Positions 45,690 through 55,094 of a stretch of DNA of 64,000 bases are shown here, piece by piece. The DNA comes from Phytophthora sp. 'mugwort' (Eukaryota > Oomycota > Peronosporomycetes > Peronosporales > Peronosporaceae): assembly GCA_033558025.1 (NCBI GenBank), contig JAUCEF010000005.1, positions 2,914,001 through 2,978,000 on the forward strand, written 5' to 3'. The notes below the pieces were generated by a model, which saw only the letters and a list, made by a program, of their open reading frames with translations, did not search any database and was not told where the DNA came from. The translations under genes were made by a program, and so were the position numbers. Each line of letters starts with the position of its first letter. The stretch's first letter is position 1.

Positions 45690-46859
45690 TCTCCACCCTG
45701 GTCACGAGCTGCGCTGGCAACGCAAATTGGTTATGCCGTTAAAATGCCCCCTTCTCCTAGGCAGGGTATGTATGTTTATTTTTTATGTACAGAATCCGCC
45801 ATAGCCAGATATGCCTATAAGCGGAGGCGGACACATTTGGAACAGCTCGGCTCCGGCATTTCTATACCGGTCCCCCCACCCCACCCTTTGTGAGGAAGTA
45901 AATAGGTCGTCTGCGACTTACGCTGGGAAAACGATTTTTTTTGATAACTAGTAAGCGTACATATGAATGCAGAGCGGCGAGGGTATTTGAGCGGGGCAGA
46001 CAGAGCAGTTGCCTGGCGCTGTGTGCAGTTATTCGGTTTTGCGCTTTTTTGTCTGGCTCAATGCTCACGGGAATGTCAGTGTCGTCCTCCGCGGCACGAG
46101 AAGCGAGAGGTCAACGTCTACCATGCTGCTCCAATCGATTCCAATCACAGCCAGAACCAAACCGAGAGGTCAGCTTCTATCGTGCTGCTCTGCCCATTGC
46201 CCAAGTGGCACGAATGTTGCTTGAAGCCTCATGCTGACTGAGGTTACGCGCACGCAGTACCGTGGAATTAATCCGTTGAAGGCTGTCCATCTCTCATTCT
46301 TCGGTAATCCCAGCATAAATATTTCTAAGTATTTATTAAATCGCAATGGGTGGGGTGGTACCGCTAATTTGACTTGCTTTCAGTATTACTCCGGGTATAA
46401 AACAGCCAATTTCACACTTTCGCTCAACTCCGATATTTCCTGATATAAGTCATATTTTCAAGAGACACTAAATTAAAGAGTTTATATCCAAGCGGTTGGC
46501 TAAATTGTCCCCACCATTCGTTGTGACACCCGTCACAAATTTCAAATAGGATTGCTCATTAATTTGTGCGGGTTCAAAGCGGACTGTCTTAAACCGTTCC
46601 AATTGACTTTAACTGGCCGTTTACCTTAGGATATTTCTGTGATGTACTACAGTAATAGGAATCCTACTAGATATCTCAAGAATTGTAAGCTAACCCTTAG
46701 AAAATGAAATCAAAGGACCGGACGTTGAACGTACTGTATTACTTTAATAGACTGTCCTGGTATTAGGTTTATTTAAAGACTTCTCGGATTAAAGAGTGAC
46801 AACGCATGGACATAGAGACATGCGCTGGAGGCAGTCAGCAGGTTGCGGGAAGCTATTGC
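45690..46859. other. gene-free stretch
   Basis: No recognisable gene. The part from 46450 to 46850 is AT-rich and forms the 3' flank of the GH81 gene. Confidence 0.45.
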
Positions 46860-49631
46860 TTAGCTCTGCGTCACGGACTGAGTAGCGTCAGTGGGTGCTG
46901 GAGCAGCAGTGAGAGAATCCGTTACGGCACCATCAGGTACAACAACACCAGGGATATACGATGTCCATCCGGGTGGAACTGACGTCCAACCGGGAGTGGT
47001 CTTTGTCCATCCAGGTGGAAGAGAGGTCCAACCAGGATAATGAGTACCAATAATCGTTTCTGGTACAGCAGTAGCTGGAGTAGGAGGAAGTGTCGTTGTC
47101 GGAGTGGATGTTGAGCTACTTGCCGCTGATGATGGGGCAGGAGCACCAGGTGTCCTCGTAACCACCTCAGGTTTTGAAGTGGTAGCGACTGGAGCCTTTG
47201 TGGCAACCGTGGGAGGAGGGGTAGTAACAGTCGGTGTAGCTGCAGAGTTCGTCGGAACACTAGTCCTGATGTTTGGAGTCGCGCTAGTGACCGTGGGTGC
47301 TGCTATCGTCGCACCCGGCGCCACCGTCACTACCTTGGTCGTGCTGCTACCTGAACCGGAGCCTCCGCGGGACGCCGCATTGTACAAAGCCCACGAACGA
47401 GTCAGACCATCGTCCATGGTGGCCGTCGCCAGTTTCGCCAATGCATCTGCTTGGTTGATGACAGCCTCGTTCACAAGTAGCAGCGAGAGCCACGCGTTGG
47501 CCGTGTCACTGCCCGTGACAATCGCTTCTTTGGACAGGATGTCGTCCCATTCCTCCTGGATAAACGCCGCTGTCCGCACCAAACCGTTGATGGGCGACAC
47601 GGGGATCATTTGGATGCCATGGATGCAGTACTTCTCGGCGCTGAACCACGTCGCGTAGTCCGCCTTATTGTCGAAGAAGATGCCCGTGACGTGATTAGGC
47701 ACGAATTGAGGAGGGTGGACCGTGTTGTCAGATGTCATGAGGAAATAGGTTCGCACGGCACGAGCGTTGAGGCGCAGCATGAGACTGCCCAAGTCTTCCA
47801 CGACCTTGTTCTCCGTCACCTTGCCCCACAACATCATGCCGTAGTAGAAGTTGACTTCCTCTGAGGTGCTCTCCTCGTCCTTGCCATCAGCCATGGGGGT
47901 CACACCGTGCGAGTACGAATGACCCAAATACCATGAGAAGTGGCGGAACTTCGGGAAGTAGGCGTCGTCCGCGCTCGGGTTAGCAACGTCACGGAGCAGT
48001 GTCCACACCATGGTCTCTATCTGCGCCATCCCCGACCATGACGGGTCGAGCTTCTTCAGAATCGCTGATGCTGTCACCCAGTAGCCATAATGATAGTGGT
48101 GATCATTGTACACTCCGTTACCAAACTCCACGTTAGTATCATCGGTCGTGAAAACCTGGCTGGTCACAATGCCTTTGTATGAAGTTTCATACACCAGTGG
48201 CACGCTCAAGGTATTATTCACGAAAGGCCCGACGAGTGCTTCCAACTTTAATAGACAGCTTTTTAACAATGTAGTGTCGTCACCAACGACAGATCTGTCG
48301 GCGGCCATCAAGCACAGCGACGCATACTTCTGGTACGCCTTGCCGTTGTAATACCAGCTACCGGTGTCGAAGACCCATTCGCTGCCGATATCGCTTTGCA
48401 ATGTGGACAGAAGCTTAATCTGCGAGACCACATCGGCTGACGGCTTGTTGGCTGGATAGAAGTCCACCTCCTCGTCCGCCTCGGGCTCCGACAACGTCCA
48501 GCTTCCCGACGTCGTCACTTGGCCCACCATAGCACCGCGCGTGCTCGAGTGCAACACGACGGAATTCTTGCTCTGCATCGTCGTAGCACCGCTTATAACT
48601 TGCACCTGATGCGGCAGCGCAAAATGCAACAGGCCCTTACTGCCGCACCCGCTGCCCTCGGTCTCCCAATCGAACGAATAACTCGTTCGAGACTGCACCG
48701 ACACGTCACCACCGCGGACAATGCACGACGCGTAGTCATCGTACACGCCCTTGTCGCCACTCTCGGGGAGTATCGCTACTCGAACCGTTCCAGTGTAAGC
48801 TGCATCACTTACCAGAGCCGACCCCGCATTGTCAATCGAGAACGAAACACTCGTATCGCTCGCAAACATCACCCATATCTGCCTGTTCGCGAGTTGCACC
48901 ACGTACTTGCCAGGCGTCGAGCTATCCAGCAGCGTCATAGCGTAGTCAGACTCGATGCGGGGCGTCAAACCAGCGTACGTCGCCGACACGAACGCCATGC
49001 CCTGCACCAGTGCCGAGTCCATGCAGTTTGAGCTGCCTGACACACACGTCCGCACGGCAACACCCATATCGCTGAACGAATACACCTCATAGTCCGGCTT
49101 GGTGGACCCGAACTCACTCGCAGACAGCGTCACGTCATTGTGGAACTCGTGCAGGTAGTACTTAACGACACCGTCCACCTCGTCGGCCATTTGGCGGTAT
49201 GTGTACGAGTAGCATGCCTGTAGTCCGAATGGTGCTTCATTGGGCAACTTGAGCGCATACGGGTTGGACCAGGCGGGGTTGGCGACGGTGTTAATAATTA
49301 TGTCTTCTGTTGTGGTGTGGATGAGGTTCCCCCACCACTTGTTGGTGGGTATGGGCTTGGTGAGCAGGTCGGACGCGACGTTGATAATGGGGGCGAGCGC
49401 GGTGAGTCCTTTCTTGCGTTCGAAGAGCGTCTCGGACGGTGCGTCAGTGGCGAATGGCGAAAGATAGTCGCCAGTCGATGTGGATTCTTGAACTTGATCT
49501 GCTGCATGCACCGTGCCTTCCTTGTAGGGGTCGCTAGCGAGCGAGCCTTCGAATCCTGCGGAGATCCGTACGACTACGATGGCAGCGAGTGCTATCGGCA
49601 GCAACCCAGCAGGCTTCAGGGGCGTGCGCAT
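46860..49631 (-). CDS. secreted endo-beta-1,3-glucanase, glycoside hydrolase family 81
   Basis: This 923-residue intron-free protein cleaves beta-1,3-glucan, the main oomycete wall glucan, and acts outside the cell. It may remodel the organism's own wall or degrade callose. It has an N-terminal signal peptide (LLPIALAAIVVVRISAG). The GH81 start motif PIPTNKWWGNLI is at about residues 92-103. NDHHYHYGYWVTASAIL lies near residue 510, and the catalytic region DGKDEESTSEEVNFYYGMMLWG near 578-599 carries the candidate catalytic Glu residues. After the catalytic domain, from about residue 770, comes a Thr/Ser/Pro/Val-rich linker and four PGWT repeats (about 862-893). The family is usually about 650-750 residues, so the tail is extra. 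The upstream flank at 49632-50877 separates it from a divergent partial copy of its own 5' end. Confidence 0.95.
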   Translation of the reverse strand: MRTPLKPAGLLPIALAAIVVVRISAGFEGSLASDPYKEGTVHAADQVQESTSTGDYLSPFATDAPSETLFERKKGLTALAPIINVASDLLTKPIPTNKWWGNLIHTTTEDIIINTVANPAWSNPYALKLPNEAPFGLQACYSYTYRQMADEVDGVVKYYLHEFHNDVTLSASEFGSTKPDYEVYSFSDMGVAVRTCVSGSSNCMDSALVQGMAFVSATYAGLTPRIESDYAMTLLDSSTPGKYVVQLANRQIWVMFASDTSVSFSIDNAGSALVSDAAYTGTVRVAILPESGDKGVYDDYASCIVRGGDVSVQSRTSYSFDWETEGSGCGSKGLLHFALPHQVQVISGATTMQSKNSVVLHSSTRGAMVGQVTTSGSWTLSEPEADEEVDFYPANKPSADVVSQIKLLSTLQSDIGSEWVFDTGSWYYNGKAYQKYASLCLMAADRSVVGDDTTLLKSCLLKLEALVGPFVNNTLSVPLVYETSYKGIVTSQVFTTDDTNVEFGNGVYNDHHYHYGYWVTASAILKKLDPSWSGMAQIETMVWTLLRDVANPSADDAYFPKFRHFSWYLGHSYSHGVTPMADGKDEESTSEEVNFYYGMMLWGKVTENKVVEDLGSLMLRLNARAVRTYFLMTSDNTVHPPQFVPNHVTGIFFDNKADYATWFSAEKYCIHGIQMIPVSPINGLVRTAAFIQEEWDDILSKEAIVTGSDTANAWLSLLLVNEAVINQADALAKLATATMDDGLTRSWALYNAASRGGSGSGSSTTKVVTVAPGATIAAPTVTSATPNIRTSVPTNSAATPTVTTPPPTVATKAPVATTSKPEVVTRTPGAPAPSSAASSSTSTPTTTLPPTPATAVPETIIGTHYPGWTSLPPGWTKTTPGWTSVPPGWTSYIPGVVVPDGAVTDSLTAAPAPTDATQSVTQS

Positions 49632-50877
49632 ACTAGTAACTTGTTTATTGCACTCAACCAGTAATGTGCTTGGGGCTGTGCAGAGTGAAAGCAGGAATGC
49701 TGCTTCGGATTAGAATTCGTGCAGAAACTTGAATGGAGTTGGGCGAGGTAAACGATCGGAGAACGTCAAATCGCCTGTCTTCGCTCAGTCAATTGTTCAT
49801 CGCGAGCGATGTATGCGAGGCTTCCAAACGAGCCATTTGGGCAAAATAAGCTCAACGGAGCGCAAGCGTGCTTCAACTGACGCAGCCAAAGGAATGTAGA
49901 CTTAGTCAGCGACAGCTGTTGTGGACGAAGTGCAAGTCCTGATCTCAGCTCTCGGGATAGAACCTAGTACCATCTCGATGGCTACAACGTTATGCAGTTC
50001 ACATGTCAGTCTCTTGGAAGAAAGTACCGTATGGACAAAAGTATTTAGCGTTGCTATTTTTTTACATACAGGTCAGCCAGCTTGTGCGAACGCCACACAG
50101 ACATGGTGCTCGCGTACCTGGAGTTTCATTGCCGATTGCACAGTCGGTTCCAGCTGGTCAACCAGCGAGAGCACGATGAGAATAAGGCCGCGTAAGCCTC
50201 TGTCACGAGCTCGTGTGTGTGTGGTTGGACTCAGCACCACTGCTTTCATAATACTGTACTTAACTACACAATGTGGATTTAGGTATTGTAACGAACGCTG
50301 TGCGGCATGCGCAAGTGCTGCAACGTCCTTTTGCCTAAAAATCGACAAAAGGACGTTGCTGCACTTGAGCAACTTGCCAGTAGCAAGGCAGCACTGTGCT
50401 TCTTTGGTGCAGTCTCGTAGGACCGCAGTAATAATGAAGCAGTATGTACAAGGTATGGTAATAATAGGTGAATTGGAACTGCAGCTCGATTTTGTCTGCG
50501 TGTCATTCTTCCGGGGTGTTTTGCATGAAGTTCGTGCAGCGTAAGAGACTGTAAAACGCAGTCAATATCCGGAGTGACGACATCCTCGCGTTCGATGGAG
50601 ACATCTGATCGGGACGGAATCGACCAGTGCAATGTGGCAGCTGTCGTCGTCATTTTGATTTGTTCCCAAACCGAATATGATCCACTCCATTGAGAACACC
50701 TCACCACGAGCCGCTTAACGTTATTATTCTCACAGATTAGGGTACAATACACAACAAAGACAAGCTCTCGTGTACATGTACCCTAATCAGATTAGATTAG
50801 TAATCTTTCTCAAGTTTTGAATAAAAAGCTTCTAGTCAATCAAATCGTCATAATACAGTCAATTCGATTTTACTATA
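49632..50877. other. intergenic region between GH81 and its partial copy
   Basis: No recognisable domain. A 207-residue plus frame (49921-50544) and a 157-residue minus frame (50279-50752) overlap one another and a hairpin at 50312-50367. Neither has a motif, so I do not call a gene. The promoter of the GH81 gene must lie at the left part. Confidence 0.4.
50312..50367. repeat. 22-bp hairpin
   Basis: 50312-50333 and 50346-50367 are inverted copies with one mismatch (core CAACGTCCTTTTG) around a 12-nt loop. The right side runs on into GAGCAACTTGCC. The layout resembles the hairpin at 45396-45442. Confidence 0.85.
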
Positions 50878-50967
50878 TTGTTTAAACACGTGCTTTTTTT
50901 CAAACCAGGATCCAACGTCAAACTACACGTCAGCTTACAAGACTGGGACCCCAGAGCTCCGACAAGC

Positions 50968-51315
50968 ATGACGAGGTCTCTCCAGCTACTTTTGGCGACG
51001 ACATGTATTAGCTGTACTACAACTAGTAATGCTATCAACACAAACCAACACGTGGCGCAGAATACCAAAGATGACATCAAGGCAACCAACGGGATCCAAT
51101 CCAGATACCTCGCACCATTCGCTACCGACGCACCGTCCGAGACGCTGTTCGAACGCAAGAAAGGACTAACCGCGCTCGCCCCCATTATCAACGTCGCGTC
51201 CGACCTGCTCACCAAGCCCATACCCACCAACAAGTGGTGGGGGAACCTCATCCACACCACAACAGAAGTAGTGGGTCGCAGCACATTACACCGTCAGTTT
51301 TTTTACTTTCCGTAA
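50968..51315 (+). pseudogene. truncated duplicate of a GH81 beta-1,3-glucanase 5' end
   Basis: An open frame starts at ATG 50968 with a signal-peptide-like MTRSLQLLLATTC. After about 45 residues it becomes almost identical to the start of the complete GH81 protein (from about YLAPFATDAPSE to WWGNLIHTTTE, about 51107-51268). At the DNA level I find only two differences in about 145 bases of the shared part. After HTTTE the sequence diverges abruptly and stops at 51313-51315. The rest of the enzyme is missing. It points away from the complete gene. The different N-terminus suggests descent from a paralogue, or gene conversion of the shared block. Confidence 0.85.
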
Positions 51316-51354
51316 TTTATCAACAAGAATAATCCTAGGACATTCTTTAGGGCC

Positions 51355-51445
51355 AGCTGCTATTTTTACGACACAACCTCTCGACCACGTGAGAGCGTGA
51401 GCAGCTCCTTTTCCATCTTTAGGTGGTCTTAAAACCGCTCAATCC
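51355..51445 (+). repeat. dispersed ~95-bp repeat, copy 1
   Basis: Begins AGCTGCTATTTTTACGAC, then CCTCTCGACCAC, and ends in TTAAAACCGCTCAATCCG. It is related to the copies at 53059-53150 and 53160-53255 and lies directly after the truncated GH81 copy. Confidence 0.7.
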
Positions 51446-51775
51446 GTCATGTCCCTTAAGCGTACGAGTTGCGAGTTTGGTGATCGTGAAAACGATGTTG
51501 AAAGCGTCCCCCCCATGCCTTTACAGCGACAAAGGCAGCGTCAGTGAGACTGAACCCTTTTTTAGAACATAAACTCTCAGTTCAGTTAATTATAGAGATC
51601 AGTACCTTGCTGAGACTCACGTCGCCATTGCGTGAGGGTATCCGCATCGCGTCGTGTGGTGATCCCTTCTAAAGTGAGAGGCATGCGTCCAGAGACATAA
51701 TGACGTCGGACTGCACATATCGTCATGGCTTCTCATCCCATTCTCGCGTCACGACTGGTTCCCTCTCGCGACAAT
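51446..51775. other. gene-free stretch upstream of GH62
   Basis: No gene seen. It probably contains the distal part of the GH62 promoter region. Confidence 0.4.
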
Positions 51776-51923
51776 GAACCGATCTCCAGCTGTCTTTGGA
51801 GACCAACCGTCCTCGTGTCACTGTCTCTCTTGCTCGCCGAACCGATCGCGAACCGATCTCCAGCTGTCTTTGGAGACCAACCGTCCTCGTGTCACTGTCT
51901 CTCTTGCTCGCCGAACCGATCTC
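51776..51923 (+). repeat. 74-bp tandem duplication upstream of the GH62 gene
   Basis: 51776-51849 is repeated at 51850-51923, starting GAACCGATCTCCAGCTGTCT, nearly exact. It ends 43 bp before the GH62 start codon, so it lies in the core promoter or 5' leader and may duplicate regulatory sites. It also creates spurious overlapping reading frames. Confidence 0.9.
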
Positions 51924-51966
51924 TCGCTGACTCCAGTCTCGCATTTCCCCACTCTTCTTCACAACT

Positions 51967-53019
51967 ATGTTTGTTCTTCGGACGCTGGCCGCCGCGGCCG
52001 CGCTCGTCACCCTCGCGTCCACGGGCGGCTCGGCCCAGTGCACGCTCCCAAAGACGTACCAGTGGAAGCCGTCGCCCGACGCGGCGCTCGCCGAGCCCAA
52101 GAGTGGCTGGCTCTCGCTCAAGGACTTTACGTGCGCGGCGTACAAAGGAAGCCACCTCGTGTACGGCTCCAACCACAATGGCAACGGCTACGGCTCGATG
52201 GCGTTTGGTCTCTTCTCCAACTGGAACGAAATGGCCACCGCCAGCCAAACGGCGACGCCGTTCAGTGCCGTTGCACCGACGCTCTTCCTCTTCCGTCCCA
52301 AGAACATTTGGGTCCTCGCCCACCAGTGGGGCCCCACCACCTTCACGTACCGCACGTCCAAGGACCCGAGCAACGTCAATGGCTGGTCGGAGCCTCTGCC
52401 GCTCTTCTCGGGCAAGATCACGGGCTCCGACACTGGCCCCATTGACCAGACGGTCATTGGTGACAGCAAGAACATGTACCTCTTCTTCGCGGGTGACAAC
52501 GGCAAAATCTACCGCGCGAGCATGCCGATTGGCCAGTTCCCAGGCGACTTTGGCACGGAGTCGGCCGTTGTCATGAGCGACACGAAAAAGAATCTCTTTG
52601 AAGCGGTCCAAGTCTACACCGTGAAGGGCCAAGACCAGTACCTCATGATTGTCGAGGCCATGGGCAAGAACGGCCGCTACTTCCGTTCGTTTACGGCCAC
52701 GGATCTTGGGGGTACGTGGACGCCGCAGGCGACGAGTGAGAGCGCGCCGTTCGCCGGCAAAGCCAACAGTGGTGCAACGTGGACCAACGACATCAGCCAC
52801 GGCGACTTGATCCGCAGCGACCCTGACGAGAAGATGACGATCGATCCGTGCAACTTGCAGCTGCTGTACCAAGGTCAGAATCCCAACAGAGGCGCAGCGT
52901 ATGACAAGCAGCCGTACCGCCCCGGTCTCCTCACGCTCCAGCAGCAGGGTACGAGTCTGACGCCGGCGAGCCCAACGGCACCGAGCCGAACGGATCGATC
53001 CTTCCGAGCCCGACCGTAA
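51967..53019 (+). CDS. secreted alpha-L-arabinofuranosidase, glycoside hydrolase family 62
   Basis: This 350-residue intron-free protein removes arabinose side chains from arabinoxylan or arabinan outside the cell. A signal peptide ([20 protein letters not shown]) ends near residue 24, followed by [12 protein letters not shown], the usual GH62 start. The candidate catalytic base is Asp53 in SLKDFT; the supporting Asp160 is in [10 protein letters not shown]; the general acid is Glu212 in [26 protein letters not shown] and the closing LLYQGQNP ... YRPGLLTL match the single five-bladed propeller of the family. The length is typical, and the last about 25 residues are an unrelated Ser/Thr/Arg tail. 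High-GC codon use gives a very long antisense open frame that is a shadow. The upstream region contains a 74-bp tandem duplication. Confidence 0.95.
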   Translation: MFVLRTLAAAAALVTLASTGGSAQCTLPKTYQWKPSPDAALAEPKSGWLSLKDFTCAAYKGSHLVYGSNHNGNGYGSMAFGLFSNWNEMATASQTATPFSAVAPTLFLFRPKNIWVLAHQWGPTTFTYRTSKDPSNVNGWSEPLPLFSGKITGSDTGPIDQTVIGDSKNMYLFFAGDNGKIYRASMPIGQFPGDFGTESAVVMSDTKKNLFEAVQVYTVKGQDQYLMIVEAMGKNGRYFRSFTATDLGGTWTPQATSESAPFAGKANSGATWTNDISHGDLIRSDPDEKMTIDPCNLQLLYQGQNPNRGAAYDKQPYRPGLLTLQQQGTSLTPASPTAPSRTDRSFRARP

Positions 53020-53058
53020 TTTACCACCGAGAACATTCCTGAAACCTTCTTTCGGGAC

Positions 53059-53150
53059 AGCAGCGATTTCAACGACGCAACCTCTCGACCACCTTAGAGC
53101 TATAGCCACGACTTTACAATACTAGGGTAGTTTTAGGATCGCTCAACCGT
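53059..53150 (+). repeat. dispersed ~95-bp repeat, copy 2
   Basis: Carries AACGACGCAACCTCTCGACCACCTTAGAGC-like sequence in pieces and TTTTAGGATCGCTCAACCG at its end. It is related to copies 1 and 3. Confidence 0.7.
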
Positions 53151-53159
53151 TGAGATCTA

Positions 53160-53255
53160 GCAGCTGCTATTTTGACGACGCACCCTCTCGACCACCTTAT
53201 AGCGAGAGCCACGTCTTTTGTTTCTTAGGCATTTCGGTACCGCTCGACCGACAAC
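53160..53255 (+). repeat. dispersed ~95-bp repeat, copy 3
   Basis: Begins CAGCTGCTATTTTGACGACG, then CCTCTCGACCACCTTA, and ends near GGTACCGCTCGACCG. It is tandem to copy 2 and lies about 190 bp before the CRN start codon. Confidence 0.7.
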
Positions 53256-53442
53256 GTGCAAACTATGTTGATAAAAGCAATAGAACATTACGCCGGCAGA
53301 TTTTTACCTCAAGGATTAGTTCGGACCAGCGCGTCTCATCATTGGTTGAAAATCTATGTCACACACCTTCATGTCCGCTTAAGTACACCAGAAATTCCCC
53401 CTCCCTTCTTCCTCATTCCAGAATCTGCCGGCTCGAGGAAAG

Positions 53443-54531
53443 ATGGTGAAGCTCTTCTGTGCGATTGTTGGCGTGGCTGGCAGCGCGTTCTCGGTGCGAG
53501 TGGATGAGAGCGACTCGGTGGATGACTTGAAGAAAGCGATCAAGGTGGAGAAGCCAAACAAGTTGAAGGACATCGATGCCGACGACCTGCAGCTCTTTCT
53601 GGCGAAGACGGAGGGCGGCGCGTGGCTCTCATCCAAGGATCCTGCCGTGGTTGCTATGCGGAGTGGAGCTGTTCCCGAGCAAGTTAATTCACTGTTGGAC
53701 GTGGAAACCCGCAGACGAGATTGGCGACTTGTTTGGTGATGCTCCGACGAAGAGGACGATCCACGTGCTGGTGGTTTCCGATGGGTCAAATCAAGTCGCC
53801 AAGGATAGCCCTTTGCCCTCGGCGATAACTCACAGTGAAAATCGACGGAAGCGCTGGCGAGAACTCAACGATATCCTCGACAAGAACAAGAAGGCTAAGA
53901 CGAACGGTGGAGATGGCACGTCAACCGGATACTCCTATGTGAGATGGAGCGAGGTTAAGAGTGTGCTCGACTACGAACTCTACAGACAGAATCGCAAACC
54001 GATCCCCGAGGATAAATTTAACTTTCTGTGGGAATACCTGACATACGCTTCGAAAGCGATGAACGGATACGCCGACGCAGCCAAGGAAGCAAAGCGTTAT
54101 CACTTTATCGTGCCCGTACTCATTATGCTTTGCAACTTGTTCGACGACGTAAACCTCGAGGTCGAAGAATCGGTGGACGGCAACAATGTTCACGCAAACG
54201 ATTTTTTGAGTTCGTGCTCACCCGCGGTAAGACGAAGATCTGTATTGTGGAAGCCAAAAGGAACGACTTCGATCAAGGAAAAGCACAGGCGCTCGTCGGA
54301 TGCGAAGCGGTTGCTGACCGCGAAGGTGTGTATGTCGCTTACGGCATTGTGACGGACTTCATCAAGTGGCAGCTGTACCGAAGCGGTGAGAACACGATTG
54401 TAATGGACTCCTGCACGATTGGTGGGTCAGCGGAAACAATAGACATCAAGACGTTGCGAGATACGTGCGAGATGATCTACGGCGCGTTGTCGGACCACGA
54501 GCAGGAATGCAAACAAGAAAAGTCGAAGTGA
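53443..54531 (+). pseudogene. Crinkler (CRN) effector with nuclease-like C-terminus, frameshifted
   Basis: CRN proteins are secreted oomycete effectors that enter host cells and act mostly in the nucleus. The N-terminal LFLAK domain begins MVKLFCAIVG and holds LQLFLAKT at about residues 49-56. The hinge region EIGDLFGD and TIHVLVVSD (the HVLVVxP-type motif) follows in another frame. The C-terminal part has an FVLTRGKTKICIVEAKRNDF stretch (about 54205-54270). That is consistent with the PD-(D/E)xK nuclease-like domains known in some CRNs, with the E-x-K pair in VEAK. The reading frame changes at the short A-run near 53710 and at the T6 run near 54205. Both are homopolymers, so sequencing error is possible; otherwise it is a recent pseudogene. 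Its total span fits a CRN of about 360 residues. Confidence 0.85.
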
Positions 54532-54647
54532 GAACGTTGCTTACAATTGAAAGGCTATTCCGAAAACTAAGTCAATAATTATGATAGATCCCATGCTGTC
54601 TGTTATCGAGTAACCTGTCGAGTCAAATATTTTTTAATCCTGATAAA

Positions 54648-54656
54648 TATAAAGTT
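54648..54656 (+). promoter_or_regulatory. TATA-like element before the first Polinton gene
   Basis: TATAAAGTT, 15 bp before the ATG at 54671 and preceded by ATCCTGATA. The same combination recurs before the polymerase gene. Confidence 0.45.
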
Positions 54657-54670
54657 AGTAATATACTAAG

Positions 54671-54883
54671 ATGACGTACTCACCTGAACAATACCTCGCT
54701 AACAAAGAGCGCATTAAGGCAGCACAGAAGCGCTACTACCAGCGCACACGCGACGCTCGCTTGTCATATCAAAAGAGCTACGACGATAAGAATAGAGACC
54801 AAATTCGAGCTCGCAAGCGAAAGCCTAAAACCGAACTTATTGATGACAAAGCCGAACCTAACAACGAAACTGAACATAATTAA
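54671..54883 (+). CDS. small basic protein, unrecognised
   Basis: 70 residues, strongly basic in the first two thirds (many Lys/Arg, with KERIKAAQKRYYQRTRD and RDQIRARKRKPK) and acidic at the end. It probably forms one long helix. Small Tyr/Lys/Arg-rich helical proteins of this type (repeating YYQ..R) occur in viral and phage genomes, but I cannot assign a function; DNA binding is possible. It is the first gene of the element, with a TATA-like box just upstream and an AATAAA just downstream (54902-54907). Confidence 0.65.
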   Translation: MTYSPEQYLANKERIKAAQKRYYQRTRDARLSYQKSYDDKNRDQIRARKRKPKTELIDDKAEPNNETEHN

Positions 54884-54935
54884 TTAATTATTTTTTTCTC
54901 AAATAAAAAGCCAATCCCAATATAGTCAATGACAA

Positions 54936-54966
54936 TGGCTTAAAACCTCCAAAAAGGTTTAAGCCA
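54936..54966 (+). terminator. hairpin after the first Polinton gene
   Basis: TGGCTTAAAACCT pairs with AGGTTTAAGCCA across a short A-rich loop, with one bulged base. It is flanked by TTAATTAATTA on both sides and lies 53 bp after the stop codon of the small basic protein. Confidence 0.55.
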
Positions 54967-55011
54967 AATATTTAATTAATTAATTTCAGAATATTTTGTA
55001 AATGACTAAGA

Positions 55012-55053
55012 TATAAAGTCGATCCTGATACAAGGTCAAATAATTATAAAGTC
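55012..55053 (+). promoter_or_regulatory. duplicated TATAAAGTC box before the polymerase gene
   Basis: TATAAAGTC occurs at 55012-55020 and again at 55045-55053, with GATCCTGATA between. The second box is 42 bp before the polymerase ATG. A further ATATATAGG lies directly before the start. Confidence 0.45.
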
Positions 55054-55094
55054 ATATCTACGGGGAATAATTTAGCCAAGCATATATAGGCGAC

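Noticed and set aside
45480..45893. Gly/Ala/Arg-rich plus-strand frame
   Set aside because: It is the translation of the GC-rich 45-bp tandem repeat in another frame; not protein-like.
49921..50544. 207-residue plus-strand open frame in the GH81 intergenic region
   Set aside because: It includes a hairpin that translates into meaningless peptide, starts without a clear ATG, and has no motif.
51776..51923. Possible CRISPR-like or minisatellite array
   Set aside because: Only two copies directly abutting, without spacers; it is a simple tandem duplication.
51892..53109. 405-residue minus-strand open frame opposite GH62
   Set aside because: It is an antisense shadow of the GC-rich GH62 gene; its Arg/Glu/Val-rich peptide has no domain.
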